DNA of 64,000 bases from Gnetum montanum. Lineage: Eukaryota > Streptophyta > Gnetopsida > Gnetales > Gnetaceae. Each line of letters opens with the position of its first letter. The stretch's first letter is position 1. The position numbers and the translations under genes were made by a program. Shown here one piece after another: positions 22,900 to 34,703 of this stretch. Where the stretch lies: NCBI GenBank assembly GCA_015680685.1, contig MNCI01023362.1:514808-578807 (forward strand). The letters are read 5' to 3'. The notes beneath the pieces were generated by a model. That model was not told the origin of the DNA, made no database searches, and saw only the letters and a program-made list of their open reading frames with translations.

Positions 22900-25640
22900 A
22901 ATCTTGGTTTCTAGTAGTCCTGAGGTGACTACACTAACACTAGTGGAAGAAATGCCTTAACTATGTTGAGGATGGTAGTAGTCGTAAGCACAAAGCTCAT
23001 AACTTGGTTGCAATAGCTAGGAAGTAGGACAGTAACAATGATTTTACAAGTGGAAACCATAAAAAGCAAACCTTAAGCCTAGGTGCCCACATGAAAACCC
23101 TAGTTTTCATGCACCACTCCTACTTCACTTGGTGATGGGATTAGCAACTAGGAACTACACTAGGCTAGAAAGAGAATATACCATTACAATTTACCAAATC
23201 CCTATGCACCCCACTAGGTGCTCTAAAGACAACCCAAGAAAACTACAACTATGCTAAGGATTTTAAACTCCTAGGCTTGACTACATTGAGATTTTGATAT
23301 ACCAAATCCTTGGGATAAGTGCCATATCCCATTCACCTTTAGAGACTAATTCACAATACTCCATCCAAGATGAAAACCTCATGACCAAGTTGGACAACCT
23401 TGTGTTGACATTTGGGTAAGCTAGGCTACACAGGGCATCAAAATTCATGGGAAAACTTGGCAACCATGTGACTACACTAGCCCAATGTTGTTCAATGAAA
23501 TATGAGGCATTCCCCTACTTTCCAACCATTCATCCACCCTAACCATTAATCCATAAAATCCTATACCCAAATCCAACAACTAGGGATGAGGATTAGTAGT
23601 CACCAAGCACTTAAATGACATTGAACCTTATCACAAAATGGATTCTTGGTGTGACTACACTGGGGAATAGCATGACTATGCTAGCCCATTGTAGTCGATG
23701 ATGGAATAGACCATTCCTAGATCATAAAACCTTCAATCAACTTCAAACCTCCATGCCATCATCCCAAACCCTAGCCAGAGCTCCTGGTAGCCTTGAGACT
23801 AGGTCAAACTCATTAGATGATGTAACAAACTAGTTCATATGCATAAGTATGCTAAAGAAACCCAATGACTATGTTGGGCTAACATAGTCATAGGGTTTAG
23901 GAATGGAATTGATCATATAGACCATGATATTCCTCCAAAACTTTATCTTAGAGCCTCCACACCTCCTTAGGAGATTTAGTGACCTTAGAATGATGATTGA
24001 TCATCCAAAGCCCCTGTAAAAATCCATGAAGAAACATTAATCAAGTGTGACTACACTAGGACTAGGGTGACTACATTGGGCTAGTATAGTCATGATAGGT
24101 GCCCAATGTAGTCCACTCAAAACCTTCAAACAAAACACTTCCAAGCACAAATCCACCCTCAAAGACCTTAGTACCATGCTAGATTGTGAACAAAAGAAAA
24201 ATTTCCTATTTCCCTCCTTAAAGACCATTTTTCAATAGTGACTGTTCTCGACTAGTGTATTCACTTCTAGATCCTAGTGTAGTCCACCTAAAACTAGTTA
24301 AAAGTTACCACAAACAGCTCAAAATTCATTGTTGGAAGTCTTTGGATCCTTATAGAGTTAATTTTAGCAATAAAATCTAGTATTTTTTATGTTTTCAACC
24401 CAACTATGCTAGGAATAGTGTGATTACACTAGGCCAATGTAGTCACTAGTGTTTCCTAGCATAGTCCACATTTTGAAGCCCAAAACAAAGCCAAATCTAG
24501 TCAGTAGAACATCATTTCTAACTACAAGACCTTACGAGAGCACATTGAGATCATCAGACCTTGGGCGTAAGCTATAATTCACTTTTTTTCATGCTAAATC
24601 CCTTAAATGCATTGGAAAATATTATGACTATGCTAGGTCAATGTAGTTACTAGTTTAACCTAGTTTAGTTAACTTGTAAAAGTCTAAAATAGCTCAAAAA
24701 TAGCCAAAATTGACTCCCAAAAAGACCCAGAACCCTACCAAAGCACCCTAAGACCATGAAACCTTGGGAAATGAGCCAAAATCCATCATTTTTCATATTA
24801 GACTTCTCAACTACACTAATAACTACATGTTAACATAGTTAAGAGGCATCTGACCATTCCAAGACCCAAGAAATCATTGAATTTGATAATTTTGACACTA
24901 AAACCCTAGCCAGCAGCACCAATGACCTTGGAGACCTATTATCATGGTCAATTGAACCCTAAAACTCATCAAAACTTATTTTCCATGTATTACTATCCTG
25001 GGGAGGCCTATGACTATGCTAGTCCAATGTAGCCATAGTAGGAACCCATTTTGTTACAACAACAACTAGCAATATGCCACTCAAAATGGCCAAAAACTAA
25101 CTCAAGAAGTCTAGAACCCTATCCCACCTCATCCAACTATCATTTCACTCTATTTCAATTCTATAAATACCCAAATCCTCATGACTATGCTAGAACCATG
25201 CATGACTATGTAGGCCTTGCTTAGTCAAATGGGAAATGCAATAAAATCACTTCTGTTGCCATGACTCAACCTCAAAATGACTAATTCAATCCTTCAATAA
25301 TCCTATGTTGATCTAGGAAGGAAATAAAGCCCTAAGACCAACCCTAGAGTTCTAGTAATGTAATTATTTGATGTAACTATGTTGGGGCCTACCATGACTA
25401 CGTTGGCCTAGTGTAGTCACCAACAAGAACATGTTTTTCAACCTTTTAAGTGATGGTACTAAAACTTGCCAATGCTCAATACCCACACCTACGCTAGTTG
25501 TCTAGACCATCAAGAGCCAAGTAATCATAATAAGCCTAGGAAAGTGCCCATGGTTGTTGACTATGTTGGACTATTGTAGTCACCAATAAAGCCTAGCATA
25601 ATCATAAGAAAAAGTGCCATTTTATCTCAAAACAAAAATG
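22900..25640. repeat. ~190-bp array with palindromic GACTAYGCTAGG core
   Basis: About 13 blocks recur at 165-220 bp intervals (for example near 23650, 23870, 24047, 24250, 24415, 24630, 24815, 25010, 25195, 25390, 25560). Each core has GACTAYRCTAGG facing its inverted partner CCWATGTAGTC. The sequence between cores shares phrases such as AAACCCTAGCCAG and ACCTTGGG. Long satellite-like arrays in untranslated parts are known from Tat/Ogre elements. Confidence 0.65.
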
Positions 25641-25684
25641 ATCATCTCATGTGCCTAAAATTCCTTGGAAATCTAGTAGCCCCA

Positions 25685-26022
25685 TACCATGGCCTCCTAA
25701 GTCCTAAAACTGGAAAACTTTTATCTCTTTTGATCATTATTTATCACATTTTATTACATGTATTCCATTCTAATGGATTTGACCTTATTTCATGGCATTT
25801 TGACTTATTTTGATCTTGTGATGCATTGTTGACATTCATTACTATCAGTTGACCTCATCTAGCCTCTACATCAAGTTAGTTTCATTACATTTACCTTTGT
25901 TTTATCTATTATGACCTTTGTTAACCCTTGTTTATCCTTGGATTGGTATTAAGTAATGGGGTTTGATCATCTTTAACCATCACCTAACATGATGTAACTA
26001 TGGCCTACCGATACCTTAAACT
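25685..26022. repeat. Junction motifs before LTR at 26032
   Basis: Two copies of the CCATGGCCTnnnnnnCCTTAAACTRG-type motif are at about 25690 and 25998. The second is followed after nine bases by the LTR. In C the equivalent motifs flank pol on both sides. Confidence 0.6.
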
Positions 26023-26031
26023 AGAAACATA

Positions 26032-27368
26032 TGAAAGACTAACAAAATTTTCATGTTGTAACCATTTTCCATCATGCAACCTCCACCCCATGAAACCCAA
26101 GGAAAAACTTCATTGTGAACATGAACATTATAACCCATGAGAGGAAATCTCATGTATCTCATACTTTTAGAGCTGCAAAATACCTCAAAAGTGGTCAAAC
26201 CTCATTCCCTAAGTGAAAAAGGTCACATAATGTCTATATTTGGGCTTGGGGAGGTCAAAAATGCCTTTTGGAATGCCAAAAATGGCAATTTGATGGATTT
26301 TATGGGGGGTATACACTTTTTATGCTGGAAACACCTACAGAGGATAGATCTCACCTACCTTAAGCATAGAGGGATGTGGGTCACCTACTCCCAGTGTGGA
26401 GGGAAAGATCCTAGTGTGGAAGGATGAGGAATTCACAATGCCTAGTGTGGAGGATGGTTTGACCTTCTTCCCTAGCATTAAAGCTCCATCTTCCTTACAT
26501 TGATGCACTCTCCCCCTGGTGTAGAAGCCACATGCATTAGATTCCAATACTCCATGCACTTCAACATTGACCATGCATTCCAATAAGAAAAGTCGAAGGC
26601 CTGGGATAGAAGATCTACCTCCAGTGTAGATGGTGTGCCCCTGTTACTATTTATAGGATATAGAATGATCCTATAAAACCAAAATTCCAACACCATTCTT
26701 ATGTTTCACACTTTTTGGCATTTTAAGAAATATAGTATTTTTAGCTTCCAAGAGCTCTTGCAACCTTGCAGAAACATAGCTTCTTGGGGCCTACCAGTGT
26801 GGAACCCTTGCAATCCTATTACCCCCATTATTATCCCTCCTAAGAATTGTGGGTTTTTTGGTTTCTATGCTACACTCTTGAAAACCCCAACTTCTAATGT
26901 GGAGCATTTTGACAAACAAAATTTTTTAGATTTCTCCGCCCCTAGTAGTGATCATTGATGTAGATCTAGAATAACAACAAAAGAGGTTTGATAGCATCGA
27001 GAGTGGCATGACATCTAGATCATCAAGGTGATTACATTAGATCCAACGAATCTTGGACTCTCATCAAAGTGAACCCCCTTTTCTCTTCCATGAGAAACAT
27101 TTATACACAATCTCTGAACTCATACTTTATTCTTCTTCAATAAAGTTTTAAAGTTTTAGTTTGTGTGAACTTAATATTAGCTTCCTAGTCTCTATATCTA
27201 CATTTTTCATTGGCATTATTCATTTTTCATTTCTTAAGCCCGTGGGTGATCTACTAGACCATCCAGGGCACCTTGGATTTCATTTTTCTAAGGCCTTGGG
27301 GATTCTGGGTTGAGGTTGCTAGGCCAAGACCTTTGATTTTCCAATGATCAAATTTTCTAATTACAATA
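26032..27368 (+). repeat. 5' LTR of element B
   Basis: It starts TGAAAGACTAAC (compare TGAAACACCAT in C) and ends TTACAATA before the primer-site motif. A sense TATA candidate CCTATAAAAC lies near 26672. An antisense TATA (TATAAATA on minus) is in the TACTATTTATAGG block at about 26648. Confidence 0.65.
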
Positions 27369-28168
27369 TTTTTCTAGTGCTAGAAGGAGGGCCTCTGCCC
27401 AAATTCTATGTGAAAACTTTGCTTCCTGATAATCAACATTGATATATTGAACTTTAACTTACATTTTGCAGCCAAAACCTTTAATAGTCCATCCCCCCTT
27501 GCTCCTCCTCAACTTTCAAAACCCAATGTGGTAGTGGTAGGGGTTTTGGATTTTAAAAATTTTATAGTAGTTGCTATAAATTTCCAAAGCCAACATTGAT
27601 CTTCTAATGCCTTTCTTTTCCTCTTTGGCTACCAAAATTCTCTTAGTTTGCATTGTTGGTGATTTTGATCCTTCTAGAAGGCATCATACTTTGATGATCA
27701 ACTAAACCACCATTCCTTATTTTCTTAGCTAACAAAATTAGTAGCTTGCCAAAACCATTTTCTAGTGGAAAATGCCAACTTTCCACTTTTATTTTCAACA
27801 TCTCTCTTCTCCAACATTGACAAGGAAGATGTGAGATCCCTCTAATATCATCTTTCTTTCCTTCTTCCCTACTCCACCTAGCACAGGTGCAGCTAGGAAG
27901 ATCAGCATTGGTGAAATTTAGAGCCATATTTCCAACTTTTCATTTTTGACAAGGGGGTGTACTTCCCTTAACCCCCACTTACTATTTATAGTAAGTAGTC
28001 TATTTTCATCCATTTTTACTTCTCCTAGCCATTTTTCAATTCTACTTGCTAGAATTTTCTTTTTTATTTAGCATTTTATGACCTTGTTAGGCTATTTTCA
28101 TTGTTTGTCATTCTTCCATCATGTTGTTTGGCAAATTAACCATCTTGCCATTCAACTTTACTAATGAC
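27369..28168 (+). other. Primer-site motif and 5' leader of element B
   Basis: It opens with TTTTTCTAGTGCTAGAAGGAGGG, the presumed tRNA primer site. The 800-bp leader carries a minus-strand TATA box and an open frame described separately. Confidence 0.6.
27643..27990 (-). other. Antisense TATA box and ORF in B's 5' leader
   Basis: On the minus strand TATAAATA (27990-27983) lies 56 bp before an ATG at 27927 that opens 94 codons (MALNFTNADLPSCTCARW...GISHLPCQCWRR). The spacing and the flank (GACAAG...CTTAACCCCC then TATA) resemble the antisense promoter of element C at 51428. GISHLPC resembles GLSHLPC in the first-exon candidate of A. I cannot tell whether it is an expressed small ORF or a displaced copy of the antisense gene's first exon. 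Confidence 0.4.
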
Positions 28169-30340
28169 ATGTTTGAACAACAAGCTGTGAAGGTCTATGA
28201 TCCCAAAGACCCTATAGTGAATAAGTGCTAACAATTATTAAGGCTTAGGAGGCAAAGTTCTAGGCTTTTTATGATAAATGAAGATCACTAAAACTACATT
28301 TGTGCCAAAATCTAGGTTAGCATGCTAATTCCTTGTATGGAAGTAGAAGCAAAAAGGGAGTGCAAGCTCATACATCGAGATGGCAAGGAGTATATTCCTT
28401 CCCCCTATGATCAGATACCTCTTACTAATACCTATGCCTACATCCTATCTTAGTTGATCAAGATGGATGGAGAAGAGGAGAAGACTAGCTCAACTAGGCA
28501 CCAATAGGAAGAGGAGGATGAATTCAAGATAGAATCTAAGCCTAAAAACATCTTAGATGGGTTGTTCTAATAAATAACCTCAAGGCCAAAATGTCTTCCT
28601 CTACCAACTTCATCTCCTTCATGGGCCATGTGTGATATTCCTCTACTCCTTCTTACCTAGCCATGTTTGGGCCCATACCAATCATAGCCATGCACTAGAC
28701 CTAGTCAATGCCACAACCAATAATGTATAGCCTTTCTATGCCCTTTCCCACATAGACCTAATCTATTTATCCATCGACAATGGTTGTCATTGCCACAAAC
28801 CCACTAACCATTCATGTGGGATCCACCATAGGACCCCAAGAAACCTAGGGGTTGCATGCCCTCTTTGTTCCATTTGTGCCCTAGATACTGGCATAGAGTC
28901 TTTTTCCTTGTTTGGTCTACCTACTACAACCATAACGCAAGCACTTCTCTCTATATAATAACCAATAGTAAGTCCAAAAGCCTTCCAAAAAATGCCACAA
29001 CTATTTGTGCAAATCCCATAGCTCACTAGGATACCAAAATGCCTAGATCAATTCTTTCAAATGATCCAGGACCTAAGAAAGGAGTTGAAGAGGCTTAAAG
29101 CCTCCACATCTAAAAGCATCAAGATCATGGACTTCTACTAGCATGATTCCATCAATACTATTATCTTACCCTTGATGCTTCCTCTTGGTGTCTCCATCCC
29201 TCAATTTAATAAGTACAATAGAGAAGGTGATTTCAAGACTCACCTTATTACCTTCTACTCTGAGTGCTTACTATTATAGCCATGACCACACATCATAATA
29301 AGGATATTCCCTATGCCTTTGATAGGGAAAGAACTTTATTCGTACCATGCCTTGCTAAGGGGATCTATATCCTCCCTCAAAGACTTGATAGTGGAGTTTA
29401 TTAATCACTTCAAGTATAACTTGAAGCCTAAAACTATGCTTAACCAACTAATGAAGTTCAAGTAAGGACCCCTTGAGCCAATACAAGAGTTCATCCAATG
29501 ATAAAACAATCTTCTCAATGAGATACTAGAACCTATAGCTGAAGCACACCTTTTGGCTATATACAAGGGGGTTGTTAATGACCTTATTAAGTCCAAGTTT
29601 TACTACCTTTACCTGGGGTCCCTTAGTCAAGCATTTTCCTAAACAAAGAACATAGAAAATGCTACAGAGGCTAGCCATGACCCTACTAACATAGTGTACA
29701 AAAATCAACACATGAAGAGGGATAAAGAGAAGGGTAAACAAAACAACATGGTTGTAGCAAAAATAACCATAGGGACTAAAACTACAAACAAGGGGCCAAA
29801 GGACAATGCATCAAAAGCCCCTACTAACAACCAAGACCACCAACCATCAATCTCTGGGGCCATTACATTGACTACTCCTAGGCTAAACTTTATGAGAAAA
29901 GATAGGACAAAATATGCTAGCTTACCTTTGAATCCATACAAACTAGTAGATCAACTATTGAAGATTAGATGTATACAATATAAGAAAATGATTGAAGCTA
30001 CTTGAAAGAAGCATGAGTGACTATGCAAAATAGCCAAAGATCCCACTCAAGTAACAAAGGAGGACCCCCAACTACCTAGGTATTTTAAGCTAGATCACTT
30101 TTTCCACTATCACAAACTACCTGGTCATGACACAAACTTCTACCTCATACTAAAGGATGACCTACAAAAAATGATAGATAGGGGAGAGTTGGTTCTAGAT
30201 GCTTCCAGCTTGGTCCAACTACAAAACCCATCAATGCAAGTGTATAAGAACCCAATGAATGCTAATAAAAATTCCTATGTTATATCAACATTCAACATCA
30301 ATGATAATCAAAGACTAGCAAGAAAACCATTTGTGATCTA
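28169..30340 (+). pseudogene. Gag pseudogene of element B
   Basis: A plausible start, MFEQQAVKVYDPKDP at 28169, aligns with A. It is followed by EAKREC, DGKEYIPSPYD and a capsid core (about 29128-29640) with IPQFNKYNREGD, SISSLKDLI and LLAIYKGVVNDLIK. An open Lys/Asn/Thr-rich linker is at 29694-30005. The His-rich motif YHKLPGHDTNFYLILKDD lies near 30105-30165. Stops are frequent. The role is particle assembly, as in A and C. Confidence 0.75.
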
Positions 30341-31748
30341 GGTAGCCCCCTTATGATGAAAGGGCCTCTTCAAATTTCACCAACTTAAGACCCCATTTTG
30401 TCATGAGAGTACCATCATGGGTGCCTACAAGGAAGCCTTTTATCATTAGGGTGCCCCAACCCAACATAACTGAATCATCCACAGCCAAACCAACTAACAT
30501 AACCATGCAATGACCTCCTATGATGGTGAATGTTATAGCCTCTTACTCAGAACCAACAACTATCAACCAAAAAGCTTCAACCAAGCAAAGGAAGAACCAT
30601 AAGAAGAAGCTTAATAAGAAGGGTAACAAGTAAGCTAAGGTGTGAAAGGAAGTAGGCCCATTGAAACCCACTCCCTTATCGTCTATGCCCATGACCTTCT
30701 CTACCTAGCCTACCTCAACCCATAAACAATAGAAGGATCCTAAAATCCAAAACTAGAAGAAAAAGGAAAGGTCCCAACAACAAGAAACTAAGATTGAAGT
30801 TCACATTTTGGGATGCATGAAGCAAGTAAAGTGCAACTGGGGTGACAAGCCCATGGCCAATGATAAGAACTTCCTCAGTGTGATGGAATAGATCAAGCAA
30901 TCCCTCAAATAAAAAAAATATAACCTTGAGCCTATATGACCTAAAAATATTGACTTCTATCCTCGTTAATGAGGATATCCCTACTAACCAGAAATCCATC
31001 AATGCAATAATGGTTCCTTCTTCACCAAGGGGAAAAAAGTAAACTTTGCTAATGTTTAACAATAGTGAGATCAAGGTCAATCCAAAAAATTATGAAGTGA
31101 CCAAGGCTTCTCTCTTTATAATCATATGCATAGGGTAGTTTAAGGTGCATCAGGTGCATGTGGATGATGGCACTACAAAAAACCTTATCCTGATGCACTA
31201 TCATTGAATGCTTAGGCTTAATAGAATAGATAAAACATACAAAAACTATAGCTCTTTAGTATTTTAATGGATCAAGGGTTGCTATCAAGGGGTCTATCTC
31301 CTTAGAATTTGTGGTAGAGGAGCAATTCCCCACAACTACGAATTTCTTAGTGATGGAGGAGACGTTGGGGTTTAACCTTATCTTCGGAAGACCTTGGTTG
31401 GCTCAATTACAAGCCATGTCTTCATATATTCATCAAGAGATTCACCTTCATTATGAGGGAGGTGAAATCATCATTCACAATGGTAATGTGGTTTCCTTGA
31501 CTATTAATAACTTGGACATAGAGCAGGAATCTGAAGTGGAGTTTCAACAAGAAAATCCTAGCCATGAAGTCCAACAGCTTTAGAGAGCAGAAAGAGCCAA
31601 AAGCAAAACCAATGGGGAATGGGAAACACTATGGGAAGAGCTTCCCTTCAACACCATTAGTGAAGGAAATGGAGAATACAAGCTCATGCAAAATAGGCCT
31701 TATGCATTTCCTAACCTTTTAAAGATTAAGAAGAGTCTATGCAAGTAA
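30341..31748 (+). pseudogene. Protease pseudogene of element B
   Basis: The active-site region VHVDDGTTKN lies at about 31155-31184. The C-terminal part is open at 31311-31583 with MEETLGFNLIFGRPWLAQL. The frame ends SLCK-stop at 31746-31748. The stop overlaps a strong splice donor: TGCAA followed by GTAAGG (GT at 31745-31746). In Ogre elements an intron lies between protease and RT, so splicing here would remove this stop and join Gag-Pro to Pol. Confidence 0.7.
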
Positions 31749-31750
31749 GG
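31745..31750 (+). other. Sense intron donor GTAAGG at the protease end
   Basis: The consensus donor overlaps the protease stop. A has ATTAAT at the equivalent place; C has diverged. Confidence 0.5.
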
Positions 31751-32037
31751 TGCATCCCTGGTCCTTCCACGTTGTACCCTTATGATCATGTAACTGTATG
31801 TACCATAACCATTTAGCCAGAATTCTCTTTGTTGACTAGTTGTACCTTTTTCTACATTGTATTTTACATTTTATGCATATAGCCTAGAGACTTACTTTTA
31901 TTTGCATTTTTACTTATTATGGCCTTCTTCTTTCTTTATGTTCATTGTTTAGCATGATATAAACTAGAAAAAACCATAAAAACTTTAAAATAGAAAATCA
32001 CCAAAAAAGATATGAGTTTAATTTAAATGTAACACAA

Positions 32038-32185
32038 CCCACCATGGCTTAAATTGGCAATGTAACATGGTCCACCATGGCCTAAAACTAGCAACATTAA
32101 CACAATGTAACATGGCCCACCATGGCTTTAATCTGGAAAACACACTTAAACAACCTATGTCCACTATGGCCTAAAAATAGCAAGC
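32038..32185. repeat. Junction motif, four copies (element B)
   Basis: Four degenerate CCACCATGGCYTAAAACTRGCAA units follow the protease, as in A and C. Confidence 0.75.
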
Positions 32186-32511
32186 ATTTCTTTTACCTTA
32201 TTTATGTTTTAGCCTACAATCACATCGTTTAGCCATTTAACCTTATAGCCAAGATCTCCACCATAACCATTTACAATGTTTATAATAGTATGAGCCCATA
32301 ATACTAGAATCATATATAGCCAAAAAACTAAAATAAAAATTTAAAACTCAAAATTTAAAATACTTATAAAATACATATCCATAGCCACACTATCTAGAAA
32401 AATTTTCAAAAATATAATAATCACCTACAACATAGTCTTGGCTAATATTAGCCATCAACATAAATGACAAAAACATGTAACAAACAAGTTGAAATAGGAA
32501 AATGAAGGATG

Positions 32512-33200
32512 CTAAGGGGCATCTAGAGAAGGAAGTGGTGGGTCATTCTTACCCTTACTACTAGGGTCGTTGATGTCTCCTAACACCTAAAATACAATCA
32601 TACATAGCCAATTAGTAATCAACAACCAGAACTATAACTTAAACAAGACCAAAAATAAAAAGAAAAAAAATAAAATATATCAAACCTTTGGGGGATATAG
32701 CTTCATAACTTTTGGGGGTAGATCTCCAAATGATGGAGAATCAAGTTCTTTGTCATGTTAGCCTGGTCTATATCCTTAAAATTAATGCCTATGATGATGT
32801 TGATTCTATCCAATGTAGTCCAACTAGGTTGTTCCCAAGTGGTGGTAGCCACAAAGGTCTCACCTATAACAGTAATGATCTAATGGGTAGGATATTTCTC
32901 CACCATGAGAGTGCTCTTAAAGAGCTTGTAAGCACTCTCTACCTAAATCCCTTGAATGAAAAGCTTTCTCTTGTGCCATTCAATTGAATTCTCTTTAAGC
33001 CACTTTAAGTAGGCCCCCCAATCAGTTCTGTACTATCTCTTATGATCCTTTTATGTCTTATGCCACTTTGGGACCCATGCATAGTGATCTTTCTAGTTCT
33101 CAACCTTTTAGGAGATGAGATTCATATACATTCATTACTCCACCATCTCCCATGAGAGTGTCACCTTATCATGGATGGTATGCCAGAAGTGGGCCCACAT
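32512..33200 (-). pseudogene. Antisense gene of element B, 3' part
   Basis: This is the minus-strand end of the gene, cut from its 5' part by element C. The penultimate exon ends with donor GTTTGATA at about 32685. The last exon (about 32595-32512) follows an acceptor with a T-rich tract and ends NDPPLPSLDAP-stop, parallel to A's NDPSPSPPNAP-stop. Near 33190-33000 it reads MWAHFWHTIHDKVTLSWE and KDHKR, parallel to A's YYWSVIHGKVALARE and KDHKRMYK. Stops interrupt it. Confidence 0.65.
33196..33200. repeat. Target duplication CACAT, left copy (element C)
   Basis: The five bases before C's 5' LTR are repeated at 59247-59251 right after C's 3' LTR. Confidence 0.85.
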
Positions 33201-34703
33201 TGAAACACCATAAAATTTCAAGACCCTCATGCTTCAACAGAGTCTTGGAATTTGGGTAAGGAATTCCACAAGTGTAGCGTCATGATGGTTCAACAGGAAA
33301 GTGTAGGCACTGAGGATAGACTATATAGTCTAGCAAGTTTTCTATCTCCAAGGCTGACAGGCCTACCAGACTCTCTAGCCTACCCAACAGGACAATTGAC
33401 CTAGCTAACAGTCTACCTAGAGACCATGCTAGGAGTTGTCGAAAGTGTTTAGGATGAGCAAAATAGTTCAAAACTTTTTCTAGTGAAGAAGTCTGCTTCA
33501 CTATGCTATGCTATGTAGCATAGCAAGCCTTGAAATATAACCACTCAAGCATCCAAATGCTATTGACAAAATGATTGTAAGATAAGTCAGGATTCAGCCA
33601 ACACAAGGTGCTACACTATGCAGTGTAGCACAACGTAGAAAAGGTAGAGTAGAAAGGCCCATATTGCCAAGTGATTCCAACAAGAAGACTACACTTTGGC
33701 AAGACTTCAACCTCCAAAACTCCCTACCCACTTAGTTCTCAGGCCTCAAGAAAATTTTCTTGCTAGAAAATGGCATATTGAACAAGGAAGCATGATACAC
33801 TAGCTGCTATGCTGTGCTGTGCTACATAGCATAGCACAACATAGAAAAAATGAAAAAATAACAGAAGTGTTCCAAACATGAATTCAGCAAGTTTGAAGGC
33901 TTCCCAACATGAAGGAAAAAAATTGTAGTTTTTTGCCTAACTAAGCCTTAGAAAAATGCTCTTCGGCTCCTATGCAAATTTCTATCAAGACCAGTGGCTA
34001 TGCTATGCTACGCTACATAGCATAGCACAATCTAGCAAGCAACTACTTACGCTACACCAATGTGCTCAATAGCATGAGNTGTAGCAAGCAACTACTTACG
34101 CTACACCAATGTGCTCAATAGCATGAGTAGTGAAACACTAGCACGGAAGCATCAAGATGTCTTTGGGTAGCTCTAGAAATTGTCGGCAACAATCTTTCTC
34201 ACTCTAGCATCTCCTTGGCAAAATCAGCAATTTTACTTCATTTTGCATACCCCTACTCAACTCCCAAAAAATTGTTCCTACACTTGACCCTACTCATAAG
34301 AGCAGGGAAGACATAGTCCTAGAGCATAGGCTCCATTTTGCTTACATTATTAGCACACTGGATTTTGGCACATGCAATTTCAGCAGTATGGTCACAGCGT
34401 AACAAAGTTCACATCCAGCATCGCACACCTACACGGTACGAGCATGTTAGCACCTTGTAGGGCCTAGGACACATGGCATCCATACCACATTTCTCTCCTA
34501 TGACTAGCCCTATAAATACCCTAGCAAACAACACTTAGGGGGTTTGCTCTTTGGTGCAGTTGGCTTTTGAAAAGCATAGTTGGCATTTTTGAGCATCCTA
34601 CTTACCTTTGAGTTCTCTAGTTGGCTCCAAACATTGCTTTGTGAGTCGAGCATTTTCGCATCTTAGTGAATAGAGTAGCAAGCAGAACACTTGTGACTAT
34701 ACT
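33201..34703 (+). repeat. 5' LTR of element C, first part
   Basis: It aligns with 57408-58857. It starts TGAAACACCAT and has a sense TATA box TATAAATA at 34511-34518 (3' LTR: 58659-58666). It is interrupted at 34703 by the Athila-like element; the rest is at 41798-42180. Without the 49-bp duplication at the N (34079), the two parts sum to about 1837 bp, against 1839 bp for the 3' LTR. Confidence 0.9.
34033..34127. repeat. 49-bp duplication around a single N
   Basis: A 46-bp stretch (34033-34078) recurs identically at 34082-34127, with an N at 34079. The 3' LTR has it once (about 58234-58277). A contig overlap left unmerged is the likely cause. Confidence 0.75.

Larger units (their letters stand above)
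11250..26031 (+). mobile_element. Ogre/Tat-like element A, lacking pol
   Basis: The order is LTR (11250-12717), primer-binding-like site, gag, protease, GACCTTAAACTRG motifs, a minus-strand multi-exon gene, a long palindromic repeat array and a further motif copy directly before the next LTR at 26032. That LTR is also followed by gag, so it is B's 5' LTR and may double as A's 3' LTR. No RT, RNase H or integrase motif is present between 22900 and 26031. By eye, A's LTR is only about two-thirds identical to the one at 26032. Confidence 0.65.

Noticed and set aside
22900-25640. CRISPR-like array
   Set aside because: Units are long, diverged and palindromic, inside a plant retrotransposon. There are no conserved short repeats with unique spacers and no cas genes.
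26137-26958. Open frames in B's LTR
   Set aside because: They lie wholly inside the LTR, in both strands, without conservation in A's LTR frame.
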